Positions 39,680-48,395 of a stretch of 64,000 bases of DNA are shown piece after piece. Each line of letters starts with the position of its first letter. Within the stretch, counting starts at the first letter, position 1. The stretch comes from Limnohabitans parvus II-B4 (GTDB lineage Bacteria > Pseudomonadota > Gammaproteobacteria > Burkholderiales > Burkholderiaceae_C). The notes beneath the pieces were generated by a model. The model had not been told where the DNA came from. It ran no database searches and was given only the letters and a program-made list of their open reading frames with translations. The position numbers were made by a program, and so were the translations under genes. The stretch spans positions 193,506-257,505 of the forward strand of contig NZ_NESN01000005.1 in NCBI RefSeq assembly GCF_003063455.1. The letters are read 5' to 3'.

Positions 39680-39712
39680 GCGCACATCTTAGACAAGAAT
39701 GCCCGTCGACTT

Positions 39713-41227
39713 TTACATCTGCCCAGTCTTCAGATAGCGGCTATGCCAGCTCAGCGCTTCGTCCATCATGTGAGGCGTGTGCAGACCTGCGCTGCTGTGC
39801 CTGGCGCGTTCCATGTAGTCCAGCAATTGGGGCCTGAACGAAGGGTGAGCGCAGCGTTCCATGATCAACTTGGCGCGTTGGGTCGGGGCCAGCCCGCGCA
39901 GGTCGGCCAAGCCTTGCTCGCTCACGATCACCTGCACATCGTGTTCGGTGTGGTCGTGATGCGACACCATGGGCACGATGCACGAAATGCGTCCCTCTTT
40001 GGCCACGGAAGGCGTCATGAAAATCGACAAATAGGCATTGCGCGCAAAGTCGCCCGAGCCGCCAATGCCGTTCATGATGCTCGAGCCCATGATGTGGGTG
40101 GAATTCACGTTGCCGTAAATTTCGGCTTCGATCATGGCGTTCATGGCAATCACGCCCAGGCGACGCACCAATTCTGGATGGTTGCTGATCTCTTGTGAGC
40201 GCAACACGATGCGCTGGCGGTAAAAGTCGATGTTGCCCTTGAACTCGGCCGCCGCATCGGGGCTGAGCGATAAGGCTGTGGCCGACGCAAACGCCAGTTT
40301 GCCCGACCGCAGCATGTCCAGCATGCCGTCTTGCAGGACTTCGGTGTAGGCCGTCAGGTTTTCAAAAGGGCCTTGGTTCAGACCGGCCAGCACCGCATTG
40401 GCCACATTGCCCACGCCCGATTGCAGCGGCAGCAGTTCGTTGGGCAAGCGACCGACTTTGACCTCATGCGTCAGGAACTCGATGATGTGGCCCGCGATCC
40501 GGGACGACACTTCGCTGGGTGGGTCAAAAGCGGCGTTGCGGTCGGCGTGGTCGGTCACCACCACGGCGATCACCTTGGATGGATCGCACTGCAGATGGGG
40601 CTGACCAATCCGGTCACTGGTCTTGACCAAAGGAATCGCTTGGCGGTGTGGCGGCAATTGCGTGCCGTAATAAATATCGTGCATGCCCTCCAGTGCAGGG
40701 TCTTGGTGCAGATTGACTTCCAGAATGATTTTGTCGGCCTGGTCCAGCCAAGTCTTGTTGTTCCCTACCGAAGTGGACGGGATCAAGCGCCCATCGGGCA
40801 AGATGCCCGCCACCTCCACCACGGCCACATCCAGTTTTCCCAGAAAGCCGAACCACGCCGCTTGCGCCACATGCGAGAGGTGCATGTCGGTGTAAAGCAT
40901 TTGTCCGGCGTTGATCAGCTTGCGGCAAGTTGGGTCTGACTGGTAGGGCAGTCGCATCTCGATGCCTTGGGCCTGGGCCAGTGCGCCGTCCAGCTCGGGG
41001 GCGGTGGAGGCCCCGGTCCACAGCCCAATGCGGGCATGGGTTTGGCCCGACGCGTGCAAGGCCGCCAGCCGTGCCGCCAAAGCCTGCGGCACCGCCTTGG
41101 GGTAGCCTGCACCGGTGAAGCCGCTCATGCCCACATTGGCTCCTACAGGGATCAATTCGGCCGCTTGTTCTGCGGTCATGACTTTGCCAAGCAAAGCGGC
41201 ATTCTGGATGCGGGCGACAAAGGGCAT
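39713..41227 (-). CDS. acetyl-CoA hydrolase/transferase (succinyl-CoA:acetate CoA-transferase type)
   Basis: 504-residue enzyme of the AarC/Ach1 family, which moves CoA between acetate and succinyl-CoA. Visible features are the N-terminal GMSGFTGAGYPKAVP block and the EAEIYGNVNSTH segment, in which the second Glu matches the catalytic Glu of AarC-type enzymes. The GGSGDF and SEQGLADLRGLAP segments follow. It closes the central-metabolism part, and the sulfur genes start downstream on the opposite strand. Confidence 0.9.
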   Translation of the reverse strand: MPFVARIQNAALLGKVMTAEQAAELIPVGANVGMSGFTGAGYPKAVPQALAARLAALHASGQTHARIGLWTGASTAPELDGALAQAQGIEMRLPYQSDPTCRKLINAGQMLYTDMHLSHVAQAAWFGFLGKLDVAVVEVAGILPDGRLIPSTSVGNNKTWLDQADKIILEVNLHQDPALEGMHDIYYGTQLPPHRQAIPLVKTSDRIGQPHLQCDPSKVIAVVVTDHADRNAAFDPPSEVSSRIAGHIIEFLTHEVKVGRLPNELLPLQSGVGNVANAVLAGLNQGPFENLTAYTEVLQDGMLDMLRSGKLAFASATALSLSPDAAAEFKGNIDFYRQRIVLRSQEISNHPELVRRLGVIAMNAMIEAEIYGNVNSTHIMGSSIMNGIGGSGDFARNAYLSIFMTPSVAKEGRISCIVPMVSHHDHTEHDVQVIVSEQGLADLRGLAPTQRAKLIMERCAHPSFRPQLLDYMERARHSSAGLHTPHMMDEALSWHSRYLKTGQM

Positions 41228-41371
41228 GTGTGGTTTATCAGATCAACAGAACGCACGAGTGTGCATGGCTTGAGTCTGTCTGTCTTTGCGTCAGGACACA
41301 CATGTGCCTCCGATCATCCTGCAATTGACGCGACGATAATGCTGCGTAAGGTTATTTTTCGAGAAAAAACG
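41228..41371. other. intergenic region between the CoA-transferase and soxYZ
   Basis: 144 bases without a clear gene. A TTGACG (41325-41330) could be a -35, but no matching -10 is evident. A short palindrome CACATGTG lies at 41299-41306. Confidence 0.4.
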
Positions 41372-41473
41372 ATGAAGATTCAGCTTGCATTGATGGCCAC
41401 GGCCTCCGGCTATGACGGCACGCTTGCCACAGGCGTAGCTGTATGTATGTGGGCCGGAATGTACAAAGCCTGA
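41372..41473 (+). CDS. small ORF upstream of soxYZ, possible leader
   Basis: 33 codons (MKIQLALMATASGYDG...) ending one base before the soxYZ start. A GAGA lies seven bases before the ATG. No homology is recognisable, and the ORF could be chance. If real, its stop would couple to soxYZ translation. Confidence 0.25.
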   Translation: MKIQLALMATASGYDGTLATGVAVCMWAGMYKA

Positions 41474-41474
41474 T

Positions 41475-42284
41475 ATGTTGATTCCTGCTAATCTCATCCG
41501 GCGCCAACTTCTGCAACACGCTGCTGCCAGCGGTGCATGTCTGGCTTACGGTGTACGACCTGCTCTGGCCTTGGCTTCAGCCCCTGTTTTTGAGGGTAAA
41601 ACCCTGGCTCAAGTGGCCAAAGCACTGGGGGCCAAATCGATCGCAGCCAGTGCCGATGTGCGTTTGAACACCCTGGATTACGCCGAGAATGGAGCCGCTG
41701 TGCCGGTGGACATCAGTACTTCTTTGACGGGTGTCGAGCGGGTTGTATTGTTTGTCGAGAAGAACCCCACGCCATTGATCGCTGTTTTTCAGCTCAGTGA
41801 GGCGGTAGATACCGTTTTGACGCTGCACACCAAGCTGGCCCAGACCTCTGCGGTCTATGCGATGGTGATTACAGCCGACGGCCGTGCGCTGCATGCGAAA
41901 AAAGAAGTCAAGGTGGTGTTGGGCAGTTGCGGTGCAGTCTCCGAAACGCCGGACAACGTGGATGCCAAACGCCCCACCGAACCCACCCGAATTCGTGCAC
42001 AAAATCAAGGGGATTCGACCTTGGTGCGCATGCGCATGGCGCACGAGATGGAGTCCGGCCAACGCAAGAATGCAGTAGGCAAATTGGTGCCCACTTGGCA
42101 CATCAACCAAGTGTCGATCCAGCTCAATGGCAAACTGATTGTCGCGGCCGATTGGGGGCCGGGTGTTTCGCGCAACCCGTATCTGCAATTCACCCTTAAA
42201 AAGGCCAAACCCGGCGACAAACTCTCGGTCATTTGGCGTGACAACAAAGGGGCCATGCGCACCGACGATCTGTTGTTGGTTTGA
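41475..42284 (+). CDS. soxYZ: SoxY-SoxZ fusion, sulfur-substrate carrier
   Basis: 269-residue exported protein with both halves of the Sox carrier. Residues 1-36 form a leader with Arg-Arg (LIRRQLLQHAA), Tat-like. The SoxY-like domain (about 37-150) has the ENGAAVPVDI block and ends in the arm motif LGSCGA, with Cys152 in the place of the C-terminal GGCGG that carries sulfur in SoxY. A linker (155-168) leads to a SoxZ domain (about 169-269; IRAQNQGDSTLVRMRMAHEME...). In ordinary SoxYZ the Cys arm is at the free C terminus. Here it is internal. Confidence 0.85.
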   Translation: MLIPANLIRRQLLQHAAASGACLAYGVRPALALASAPVFEGKTLAQVAKALGAKSIAASADVRLNTLDYAENGAAVPVDISTSLTGVERVVLFVEKNPTPLIAVFQLSEAVDTVLTLHTKLAQTSAVYAMVITADGRALHAKKEVKVVLGSCGAVSETPDNVDAKRPTEPTRIRAQNQGDSTLVRMRMAHEMESGQRKNAVGKLVPTWHINQVSIQLNGKLIVAADWGPGVSRNPYLQFTLKKAKPGDKLSVIWRDNKGAMRTDDLLLV

Positions 42285-42384
42285 TCCGCCCCTTCTGCCC
42301 CTGAGCCGATGTCTCTGTCGGATGGCTTGTTGCCCATTGGCCTGTGTCAGCAGGCGGGGCTGTGGGCATGCTAAATTCAAAGCC

Positions 42385-43086
42385 ATGATTCCTATCCAAA
42401 TCGATTCCGCATGGAAAGGCACCTCGGACTGCCGCAACTGTGGCATTCGGGACATGGTGTTGTTTGCTGACCTCAACGAGCAAGACTTTGGCGAAATCCA
42501 TACGCCCATTGATGACATGGTTTTTGCAGTCGATTCTGTCCTTTACAACGAAGGGCAAACGGCATTGGGCGTGTTCACCTTGCGCAAAGGCATGGTCAAG
42601 CTGGTGAGAGCCACAGCAGATGGACGCGAACGAATTGTTCGTGTTTTGCGTCCAGGCGACGTGCTAGGCCTGGAAGCATTGGCTACCGAACGTTATGACA
42701 CTGAAGCCATGGCATTGACCGAAGCCAGCGTGTGCCGCATTCCCTTGGCGGTGCTTCACCACCTGTCTGCCACTTCCCCACGCCTGCACAAACGCCTGAT
42801 GCAAAAGTGGCAACAAGCCCTCAAGGACGCAGACGACTGGCTGGCCGATCTGAACTTTGGCTCCGCACGTCAGCGGGTGGCCTCTTTGGCGCTCAAAATG
42901 CGCGACCCCGAGCAGCCTCATATGACCTCTTTTTTTGCGCGAGATGATATGGGTGCCATGCTCGATATCAAACTCGAAACTGTCAGCCGCGAAATCAGTA
43001 GCTTGGTTCGTGACGGGGCGCTTAAGCCTTGCGATAAGCAAGGCCGTCGCTATGAAATCCTTAACGAAGCGATGTTGTTGCGCTGA
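42385..43086 (+). CDS. Crp/Fnr family transcription regulator
   Basis: 233-residue regulator from ATG 42385. A cyclic-nucleotide-binding-like N-terminal domain (residues about 25-150) is preceded by CRNC (Cys16 and Cys19). A C-terminal helix-turn-helix follows, whose recognition helix LETVSREISSL has the E-x-x-S-R pattern of Fnr-type proteins. Only two N-terminal cysteines are present, so a 4Fe-4S cluster of the E. coli Fnr type is not assured. An upstream open frame runs through soxYZ and is not used. Confidence 0.88.
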   Translation: MIPIQIDSAWKGTSDCRNCGIRDMVLFADLNEQDFGEIHTPIDDMVFAVDSVLYNEGQTALGVFTLRKGMVKLVRATADGRERIVRVLRPGDVLGLEALATERYDTEAMALTEASVCRIPLAVLHHLSATSPRLHKRLMQKWQQALKDADDWLADLNFGSARQRVASLALKMRDPEQPHMTSFFARDDMGAMLDIKLETVSREISSLVRDGALKPCDKQGRRYEILNEAMLLR

Positions 43087-43357
43087 TCAGCATGCCCGAA
43101 GTTCAGATGCGTTTCGCTGGCAGCCCCACATGCTGACCGTGTGGAGCGGCCACCCCATCTAGCAGGATGCCGTGGGAGACTTCTGCCTGCATCACATCAC
43201 TTTGACGGCCGATCAGACTTTTTGAGCATGCCCCCAAAGTCTGTTGAACCTGGGCGGGGTGACTTGATCGGTAGCGAGAGTTGTGGGTTTTATGGCTATT
43301 TTTGGTGGTGAAACAGCGCACTGACATGCCTGCACCGCAGACTTAGCCTCACCCATG
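43087..43357. other. 271-base region between the Crp/Fnr and ArsR genes
   Basis: No supported gene. A short inverted repeat TCAGCATG/CATGCTGA (43087-43094 and 43129-43136) is the only structure seen. Small open frames here have no recognisable features. Confidence 0.4.
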
Positions 43358-43738
43358 TCAGGACAGCGAAGTGAACGCGGCACGCCGTCCGGCCGACTTT
43401 TCCATTTGGCGGGCGATGTTGCCGCAGACCAGATCACACAACTCGAAGATCGAAGGATCGGTGATGCGGTAGTAGGCGCTGGTGCCCCGGCTTTCGCGCT
43501 CGACCAGGCCTTGTTGCGTCATCAGGGCCAGGTGGCGCGAAACGTTGGCGGCGGTGAAGCCGCACATTTGGGCCAATTCGCCCACATTGCGTTCGCCTGA
43601 GCGAAGGATGTTGAGGATTTGCAGTCGGGTGGGTTCGGCCAGTACCTGAAAGTAAGCCGCAACTTCCACCAATGCGCCCTCAGGCAGCTGTTTCATTGGG
43701 CTGCAATCGGTGGAGTTTGGGGGAAGGGTTGAATTCAT
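43358..43738 (-). CDS. ArsR-family regulator of the RND operon
   Basis: 126 residues from ATG 43738; ATG 43762 is an alternative start. The winged-helix core has the recognition region CGFTAANVSRHLALM and the wing with SAYYRI. Cysteines are at 12, 59, 101 and 105 of the chosen form. The first sensor position of SqrR/BigR-type proteins (Cys in LCxGE) is Arg46 here, while the C-terminal pair (CDLVC) is kept. A -10-like TACAAT sits only five bases upstream of the 43762 ATG, which favours the later start. It is divergent from the RND adaptor gene. Confidence 0.88.
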   Translation of the reverse strand: MNSTLPPNSTDCSPMKQLPEGALVEVAAYFQVLAEPTRLQILNILRSGERNVGELAQMCGFTAANVSRHLALMTQQGLVERESRGTSAYYRITDPSIFELCDLVCGNIARQMEKSAGRRAAFTSLS

Positions 43739-43767
43739 CGTGTCGTTTTTCCGGAGTTTCATTTTTT

Positions 43768-43792
43768 ATTGTATCATTGCGTAATTAATCAA
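43768..43792 (-). promoter_or_regulatory. ArsR-type promoter and palindrome upstream of the RND operon
   Basis: Minus-strand TACAAT (43768-43773) next to the imperfect palindrome TTG-N2-TAATTA-N2-CAA (43777-43792), in the 90-base divergent region shared with the adaptor gene. It is a candidate operator for the ArsR encoded alongside. Confidence 0.4.
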
Positions 43793-43825
43793 TCAGTTAA
43801 ATAAGCAAATTCTGAAGGAATAACA

Positions 43826-44884
43826 ATGAAGCGCACCCATTTGCTGACCTTGGCTCTTTTTGCATCGGTGTCTGTGCATGGCACCGCCATGGCGGCCGAT
43901 GCGCAGGCCCTGAAAGTGATTTCGGTCCAAGTGGCCAACGGCGCTCAGTCTGAAAGCAGCGTGGATGCGGTGGTCGAAGCCGTGCGACAAACCACCTTGT
44001 CAACCCAGGTTGCGGGCGCAGTGGTGACCCTGCAAGTCAAAGCCGGCGACCGTGTCAGGGCCGGACAAGAGTTGTTGCGCATTGATGCCCGTGCGGCCCA
44101 GCAAGGTGTGGTGGGGGCAACAGCACAGGTTGAGGCTGCACAGTCTCAATTGGCAGTTGCAACACAAGAATTGAACAGACAAAAACAGTTGTTGCAAAAG
44201 CAATACATCAGTCAAGGTGCTTTTGACCGCGCACAGGCTCAATGGGATGCGGCCAAGGCGCAAGTCAAATCGTTGCAAGCTCAGACGCAAGTGGCGCAAG
44301 CGCAGTCAGGGTTTTTCATTGTGAAAGCCCCCTATGCCGGCGTCGTGAGTGATGTGTCGGTGACTTTGGGCGACATGGCCCTGCCAGGACGTGCTTTGGT
44401 GACGATGCACGACCCGTCCGCCTTGCGTGTCACAGCATCGGTTCCGCAAGCCTTGTTGGCTTCAGTGGGCGCCCAGCAAAAAGCCATTCGCTTTGAGTTG
44501 CCGGGGGTGGCGGGCTTCGCCACACCTCAAACGCCTCAGCAAGTACAGGTCTTGCCCGCAGTGGATCCTGTGACGCACACAGGGCAGATTCGATTGAGTT
44601 TGCCTGCAGCTGCCCAGGGTTTGGCCCCGGGCTTGTTTGCAAGGGTGTGGTTGCCGGGTGTCAGCGCGGGGCAGTCGGTGGCTGAGCGGGTTTATTTGCT
44701 CAGCAGCGCCATTGTCCGTCGGGCTGAAATGACGGCCGTTTATGTGGTCAATACCCAGGGCAAGCCCAGTTTGCGTCAAGTTCGACTGGGGCAAACACTG
44801 GGTGACCGCGTGGAGGTTCTGAGCGGACTGCGCAAAGACGATCAAGTGGCGGCTGAGCCGCAATTGGCTGGCGCGGTGCGCTGA
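43826..44884 (+). CDS. RND efflux periplasmic adaptor (MFP)
   Basis: 352-residue membrane-fusion protein. The signal peptide (MKRTHLLTLAL...AMAAD) is followed by a lipoyl-like hairpin domain (VKAGDRVRAGQELLRID), a coiled-coil section of about 60 residues, and a beta-barrel domain. Together with the RND pump and TolC-like protein downstream it makes a tripartite system. A good ribosome site (GAAGGAA) precedes the ATG. Confidence 0.9.
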   Translation: MKRTHLLTLALFASVSVHGTAMAADAQALKVISVQVANGAQSESSVDAVVEAVRQTTLSTQVAGAVVTLQVKAGDRVRAGQELLRIDARAAQQGVVGATAQVEAAQSQLAVATQELNRQKQLLQKQYISQGAFDRAQAQWDAAKAQVKSLQAQTQVAQAQSGFFIVKAPYAGVVSDVSVTLGDMALPGRALVTMHDPSALRVTASVPQALLASVGAQQKAIRFELPGVAGFATPQTPQQVQVLPAVDPVTHTGQIRLSLPAAAQGLAPGLFARVWLPGVSAGQSVAERVYLLSSAIVRRAEMTAVYVVNTQGKPSLRQVRLGQTLGDRVEVLSGLRKDDQVAAEPQLAGAVR

Positions 44885-44896
44885 AAGGGCTTGGAA

Positions 44897-47800
44897 ATGA
44901 ATGAGCCTAAAAGCCAAAGCGTTGAATTGAGCATTTCGGGTCGCATCGCGGCTCTGTTCCAGAGCGCACAGATCACGCCGCTCTTGGCCTTGGTGGCTTT
45001 GCTGCTGGGCATATTTGCGGTGCTGGTCACGCCCCGTGAGGAAGAGCCTCAAATCAATGTGACCATGGCCAATGTGCTGATCCCGTTCCCAGGAGCAGCC
45101 GTGCGCGATGTGGAGCAGATGGTGGCCATTCCGGCGGAGCAGGTGTTGTCAAAAATTGCCGGTGTGGAACACATCATGTCGGTTGCGCGCCCGGGTGTGG
45201 CGGTGTTGACGGTGCAGTTCAAAGTGGGCGTGCCACGCACCGAGGCATTGGTGCGTTTGCATGACACCATCCGAAACAATGCCGACTGGCTACCTAAGGG
45301 CTTGGGTGTCATGGAGCCCCTGGTTAAACCCAAAGGCGTGGACGATGTGCCCATTGTGACGCTAACGCTCTTTAGCAAGAATGAGGATGCCAGCGCCTAC
45401 AGCCTTGAGCGTGTGGCACACAGCATAGAAGCCGATATCAAGCGCGTCAAAGGGACGCAAGATGTACAGACTCTGGGTGGTCCAGATCGAGCGGTTTTGG
45501 TTCAGATTGATCCTGGGAAAATGGCCGGATTTGGCGTGACTGTCCAAGACCTGCGCATGGCACTGCAGTCGGCCAATATGGGCTTGCCTGTGGGTGAACT
45601 GATCACAGGCAATAAAAGTGTCAGCATTGAGGCTGGACCTTTCCTGTTGCAAGCCAGTGACGTGGCTGACCTGGTGGTTGGGGTGCAAGGCGGTCGTCCG
45701 ATATTTGTGAAAGATGTGGCCGAAGTGGAAGAAGGTCCTTTGCCTGCCACCCGTTATGTGACGCATGGCCTTGGCAAGGAAGCTGGTGGCGGCGAATACC
45801 CCGCTGTGACACTGACGGTCACCAAGAAACCGGGCGAGAACGCCATCGACGTTGCTAATGCAGTGATGGACCGCGTGGCTGAGCTGCGCGGCACGGTGAT
45901 ACCGGACGAGGTGGATGTGGCCGAAACCCGCAATTACGGCACCACGGCCAATGACAAAGCTCAAAAACTGATTCAAAAACTGCTTTTTGCCACCGCTGCG
46001 GTGGTTGCACTGGTGTTCATTGCGCTGGGCAAACGTGAGGCGGCGATTGTGGGCACAGCTGTCATCCTGACGCTCACGGTGACACTGTTCGCCTCATGGG
46101 CTTGGGGCTTTACGCTCAACCGTGTGTCGCTGTTTGCACTGATTTTTTCGATCGGCATTTTGGTGGATGATGCGATTGTGGTGGTGGAAAACATCCACCG
46201 CCATCAACAGCTTTACCCAGGTAAGTCGCTGGCCGAGATCATCCCCGGTGCGGTCGATGAAGTAGGTGGGCCGACCATTCTGGCCACGTTAACGGTCATT
46301 GCCGCACTCTTGCCCATGGCCTTTGTGAGTGGCTTGATGGGGCCCTACATGAGTCCGATCCCGATCAATGCCAGCATGGGCATGCTCTTGTCGTTGGCGA
46401 TTGCTTTTGTGGTCACGCCTTGGCTGGCACGCATTTGGATGAAGCCATCGCACGCAGCTGATGCGCATGCTGCACCTGCTGGATTGGCCGCCAAATTGGG
46501 TCCTTTGTTCGAGCGGGTATTTGAGCCCTTGCTGCACAACGAACAGGGGGCGCGCAACCGCAAGTTGTTAGGTCTGGGCATTGCGAGTTTGATCGCTTTT
46601 TCGCTGGTGCTGCCAGCGACAGGGCTGGTGCTGCTCAAGATGCTGCCATTCGACAACAAGTCTGAATTTCAGGTCGTGGTGGACATGCCTGCAGGCACAC
46701 CCGTCGAGGAAACTGCCGCCGTCATGCGCGAATTGGGGGCCCACTTGGCGCAGCAGCCCGAAGTGACGGACTACCAAGCGTATGCGGGCACTTCATCGCC
46801 GATCAATTTCAACGGCTTGGTGCGCCAGTACTACTTGCGCTCGGGTGGTGAGGTGGGCGATATGCAGGTCAAACTGGTGGATAAGCACGACCGAAAAGAC
46901 AAGAGCCATGCGATTGCCACGCGTCTGCGCCCTGAACTGCAAGCGATTGGCCAGCGCTTTGGTGCGAATGTGAAAGTGGTCGAAATGCCACCTGGCCCAC
47001 CTGTGTTGGCGCCCATCGTCGCTGAAATTTACGGCCCTGATGCTGAAGGCCGTCGTCAGGTGGCCAAAGCTGTTCGGGCCATCTTTGAGAAGGCCGACAA
47101 TGTGGTGGACGTGGATGACAGCAGTATTGCCTCCGCACCGCGCACATTGTTGCTGGTGGACCGTCGTAAAGCGGCCGCATTGGGCATTCCCCAGCAGGCT
47201 ATCGTCACCACTTTGCGTGCGGGTTTGGCCGGAGAAGCCGCCACTTACTTGCACGACGGCAGCAAATACCCAGCTGCTGCTTTGATCCAGTTGTCCGCAG
47301 AGCGGCATGGCGATTTGTCTGCTTTGCTGCAACTCACGGTTCGCGGCGCTTCTGGTAAGTTGGTGCCGATCCGCGAGCTGGTCACCGTGACCGACAGCGA
47401 GCGCGAACAGCCGGTGATCCACAAGGACTTGTTGCCTGTGAACTTTGTGACCGCCGATATGGCGGGAAAGCTGGACAGTCCGCTGTACGGCATGTTCAAG
47501 ATGCGCGGCGAGATTCAAAAAATCCAGACGCCCGATGGCTTGGGCCTCGATGAATACTTCATCAGCCAGCCATCAGACGCATGGCGCGGCTACGCTCTCA
47601 AGTGGGACGGCGAGTGGCAGATCACTTACGAGACCTTCCGCGACATGGGCGCCGCCTATGCGGTGGGCTTGGTACTGATCTATTTGCTGGTGGTGGCGCA
47701 ATTTGGCTCTTACCTCACGCCGCTGATCATCATGGCACCGATCCCACTGACCATCATCGGCGTCATGCCCGGACACGCGCTGCTGCAATCACAGTACACC

Positions 47801-48124
47801 GCCACGAGCATGATCGGCATGATCGCGTTGGCTGGGATCATTGTGCGCAACTCTATCTTGCTGGTGGACTTCATTAATCTGCAGGTCAAAGAGGGCATGG
47901 CTTTCAAGCAAGCAGTGGTCCAGTCGGCCATTACACGTGCACAGCCCATCATGCTCACGGGTGGCGCGGCCATGCTGGGTGCCTTCTTTATCTTGGATGA
48001 CCCGATTTTCAACGGTCTGGCGATTTCGCTGATCTTCGGTATTTTTGTCTCGACCATCCTCACGCTGGTCGTCATTCCCACGCTTTACTACGCGGCTTAC
48101 CGTCGTCAGTATGAAGCGGCTTGA
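44897..48124 (+). CDS. RND efflux transporter permease (AcrB-like)
   Basis: 1075-residue inner-membrane pump from ATG 44897. Hydrophobic segments at both ends of two large periplasmic domains fit the 12-helix RND topology. The proton-relay pair is in GILVDDAIVVVENI (Asp424 and Asp425). The pump belongs to the general RND permease group and its substrate is not readable from sequence. The genes around it (DUF2892, TolC-like, rhodanese, AhpD-like) make a sulfur-related role possible. Confidence 0.92.
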   Translation: MNEPKSQSVELSISGRIAALFQSAQITPLLALVALLLGIFAVLVTPREEEPQINVTMANVLIPFPGAAVRDVEQMVAIPAEQVLSKIAGVEHIMSVARPGVAVLTVQFKVGVPRTEALVRLHDTIRNNADWLPKGLGVMEPLVKPKGVDDVPIVTLTLFSKNEDASAYSLERVAHSIEADIKRVKGTQDVQTLGGPDRAVLVQIDPGKMAGFGVTVQDLRMALQSANMGLPVGELITGNKSVSIEAGPFLLQASDVADLVVGVQGGRPIFVKDVAEVEEGPLPATRYVTHGLGKEAGGGEYPAVTLTVTKKPGENAIDVANAVMDRVAELRGTVIPDEVDVAETRNYGTTANDKAQKLIQKLLFATAAVVALVFIALGKREAAIVGTAVILTLTVTLFASWAWGFTLNRVSLFALIFSIGILVDDAIVVVENIHRHQQLYPGKSLAEIIPGAVDEVGGPTILATLTVIAALLPMAFVSGLMGPYMSPIPINASMGMLLSLAIAFVVTPWLARIWMKPSHAADAHAAPAGLAAKLGPLFERVFEPLLHNEQGARNRKLLGLGIASLIAFSLVLPATGLVLLKMLPFDNKSEFQVVVDMPAGTPVEETAAVMRELGAHLAQQPEVTDYQAYAGTSSPINFNGLVRQYYLRSGGEVGDMQVKLVDKHDRKDKSHAIATRLRPELQAIGQRFGANVKVVEMPPGPPVLAPIVAEIYGPDAEGRRQVAKAVRAIFEKADNVVDVDDSSIASAPRTLLLVDRRKAAALGIPQQAIVTTLRAGLAGEAATYLHDGSKYPAAALIQLSAERHGDLSALLQLTVRGASGKLVPIRELVTVTDSEREQPVIHKDLLPVNFVTADMAGKLDSPLYGMFKMRGEIQKIQTPDGLGLDEYFISQPSDAWRGYALKWDGEWQITYETFRDMGAAYAVGLVLIYLLVVAQFGSYLTPLIIMAPIPLTIIGVMPGHALLQSQYTATSMIGMIALAGIIVRNSILLVDFINLQVKEGMAFKQAVVQSAITRAQPIMLTGGAAMLGAFFILDDPIFNGLAISLIFGIFVSTILTLVVIPTLYYAAYRRQYEAA

Positions 48125-48156
48125 TTTTTAAACCTGAAACTTTTGGAGAAATTCTC

Positions 48157-48366
48157 ATGAAATCCTGGCAAATCGTACGCCTCGTCGCTGGCACCTTCAT
48201 TCTTTTGTCGCTGGCTTTGGGCATTGAAGGTAGCCCCATTTTTGTGAGCCCTTGGTGGTTGGCTTTTACCGCTTTTGTGGGTGCCAACCTGCTGCAAAGT
48301 GCACTGACAAAGTGGTGCCTGATGGACACCATTTTGCGCAAAGTGGGTGTTGAGCCTGGTTGCTGA
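48157..48366 (+). CDS. DUF2892 small membrane protein (YgaP transmembrane-domain type)
   Basis: 69-residue protein with two hydrophobic helices and the end CLMDTILRKVGVEPGC, close to the DUF2892 pattern. In E. coli the same domain is fused to a rhodanese as YgaP and sits next to an ArsR gene (ygaV). Here it stands alone between the RND pump and the tolC-like gene. Start chosen at ATG 48157, preceded by GGAG. Confidence 0.8.
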   Translation: MKSWQIVRLVAGTFILLSLALGIEGSPIFVSPWWLAFTAFVGANLLQSALTKWCLMDTILRKVGVEPGC

Positions 48367-48395
48367 TTCGTTTCCAGATCATTCGGAGCCCTAAG

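Noticed and set aside
43103..43327. 74-codon minus-strand frame between the Crp/Fnr and ArsR genes
   Set aside because: No domain or ribosome site; a mobile-element remnant was considered, but no transposase motif or terminal repeats were found.
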